A stretch of DNA of 5,800 nt from Deltaproteobacteria bacterium RIFCSPLOWO2_02_56_12 (GTDB lineage: Bacteria > Desulfobacterota > Binatia > UBA9968): the NCBI GenBank assembly GCA_001799045.1, contig MGRY01000104.1, forward strand, positions 1 to 5,800, given 5' to 3'. Below the pieces are notes generated by a model. It saw only the letters and a list, made by a program, of their open reading frames with translations. It searched no databases and had not been told where the DNA came from. The translations under genes were made by a program, and so were the position numbers. This document shows, piece by piece, positions 5,792 through 5,800 of the stretch; within the stretch, counting starts at the first letter, position 1, and every line of letters starts with the position of its first letter.

Positions 5792-5800
5792 CGTAAAAAA

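Noticed and set aside
5748..5800. Possible intrinsic terminator using the right-edge hairpin
   Set aside because: The + strand sequence after the stem is CGTAAAAAA, with no T run, so it does not meet the intrinsic terminator pattern in that direction.

Overview
The window holds a compact three-gene transcription unit on the + strand (positions 465-5693), a divergent partial gene on the - strand at the left edge (1-199), an AT-rich regulatory gap between them, and a dispersed-type inverted repeat at the right edge (5720-5791). The three operon genes encode a UbiD-family prenyl-FMN decarboxylase/carboxylase, a periplasmic-binding-protein-fold protein with no visible export signal, and a large [4Fe-4S]/molybdopterin oxidoreductase of the DMSO reductase superfamily. 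The operon spacing is tight: 2 nt between genes 1 and 2, and 25 nt between genes 2 and 3.

The likely source is an anaerobic or facultative bacterium of the Desulfobacterota/Proteobacteria kind. This is inferred from a good sigma-54 (-24/-12) promoter, a ferritin-like gene, the UbiD plus molybdo-enzyme pairing typical of anaerobic aromatic metabolism, moderate-to-high GC in the genes, and an inverted-repeat element of a type I associate with environmental anaerobe genomes. The taxonomic call is weak.

Region by region: 1-199 is the N-terminal part of a ferritin/rubrerythrin-like di-iron protein on the - strand. Its sigma-70 promoter (TTGAAA, 17-nt spacer, TATAAG) lies at 228-256. The + strand operon has a sigma-54 promoter at 363-379, with an inverted repeat centred about 119 bp upstream of the predicted start site that could bind a sigma-54 activator. 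The UbiD gene ends in an A8 run containing a correctly phased A-AAA-AAG slippery heptamer. A -1 slip there would join UbiD in frame to the binding-protein gene. The molybdo-enzyme gene follows and runs nearly to the right edge.

Inferred working model: an activator responding to an aromatic or unsaturated acid, or to redox state, switches on the operon through sigma-54. UbiD adds or removes a carboxyl group, and the molybdo-enzyme performs a linked hydroxylation, dehydroxylation or redox step in the cytoplasm. The binding-protein-fold partner, apparently kept in the cytoplasm, may deliver or sense a ligand or metal. Two features suggest non-standard chemistry. UbiD appears to have Asn where the family's catalytic Arg sits and Asp for the first Glu. 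The molybdo-enzyme shows no Cys or Sec in the region that usually supplies the metal ligand. The substrate is not determined by the sequence.
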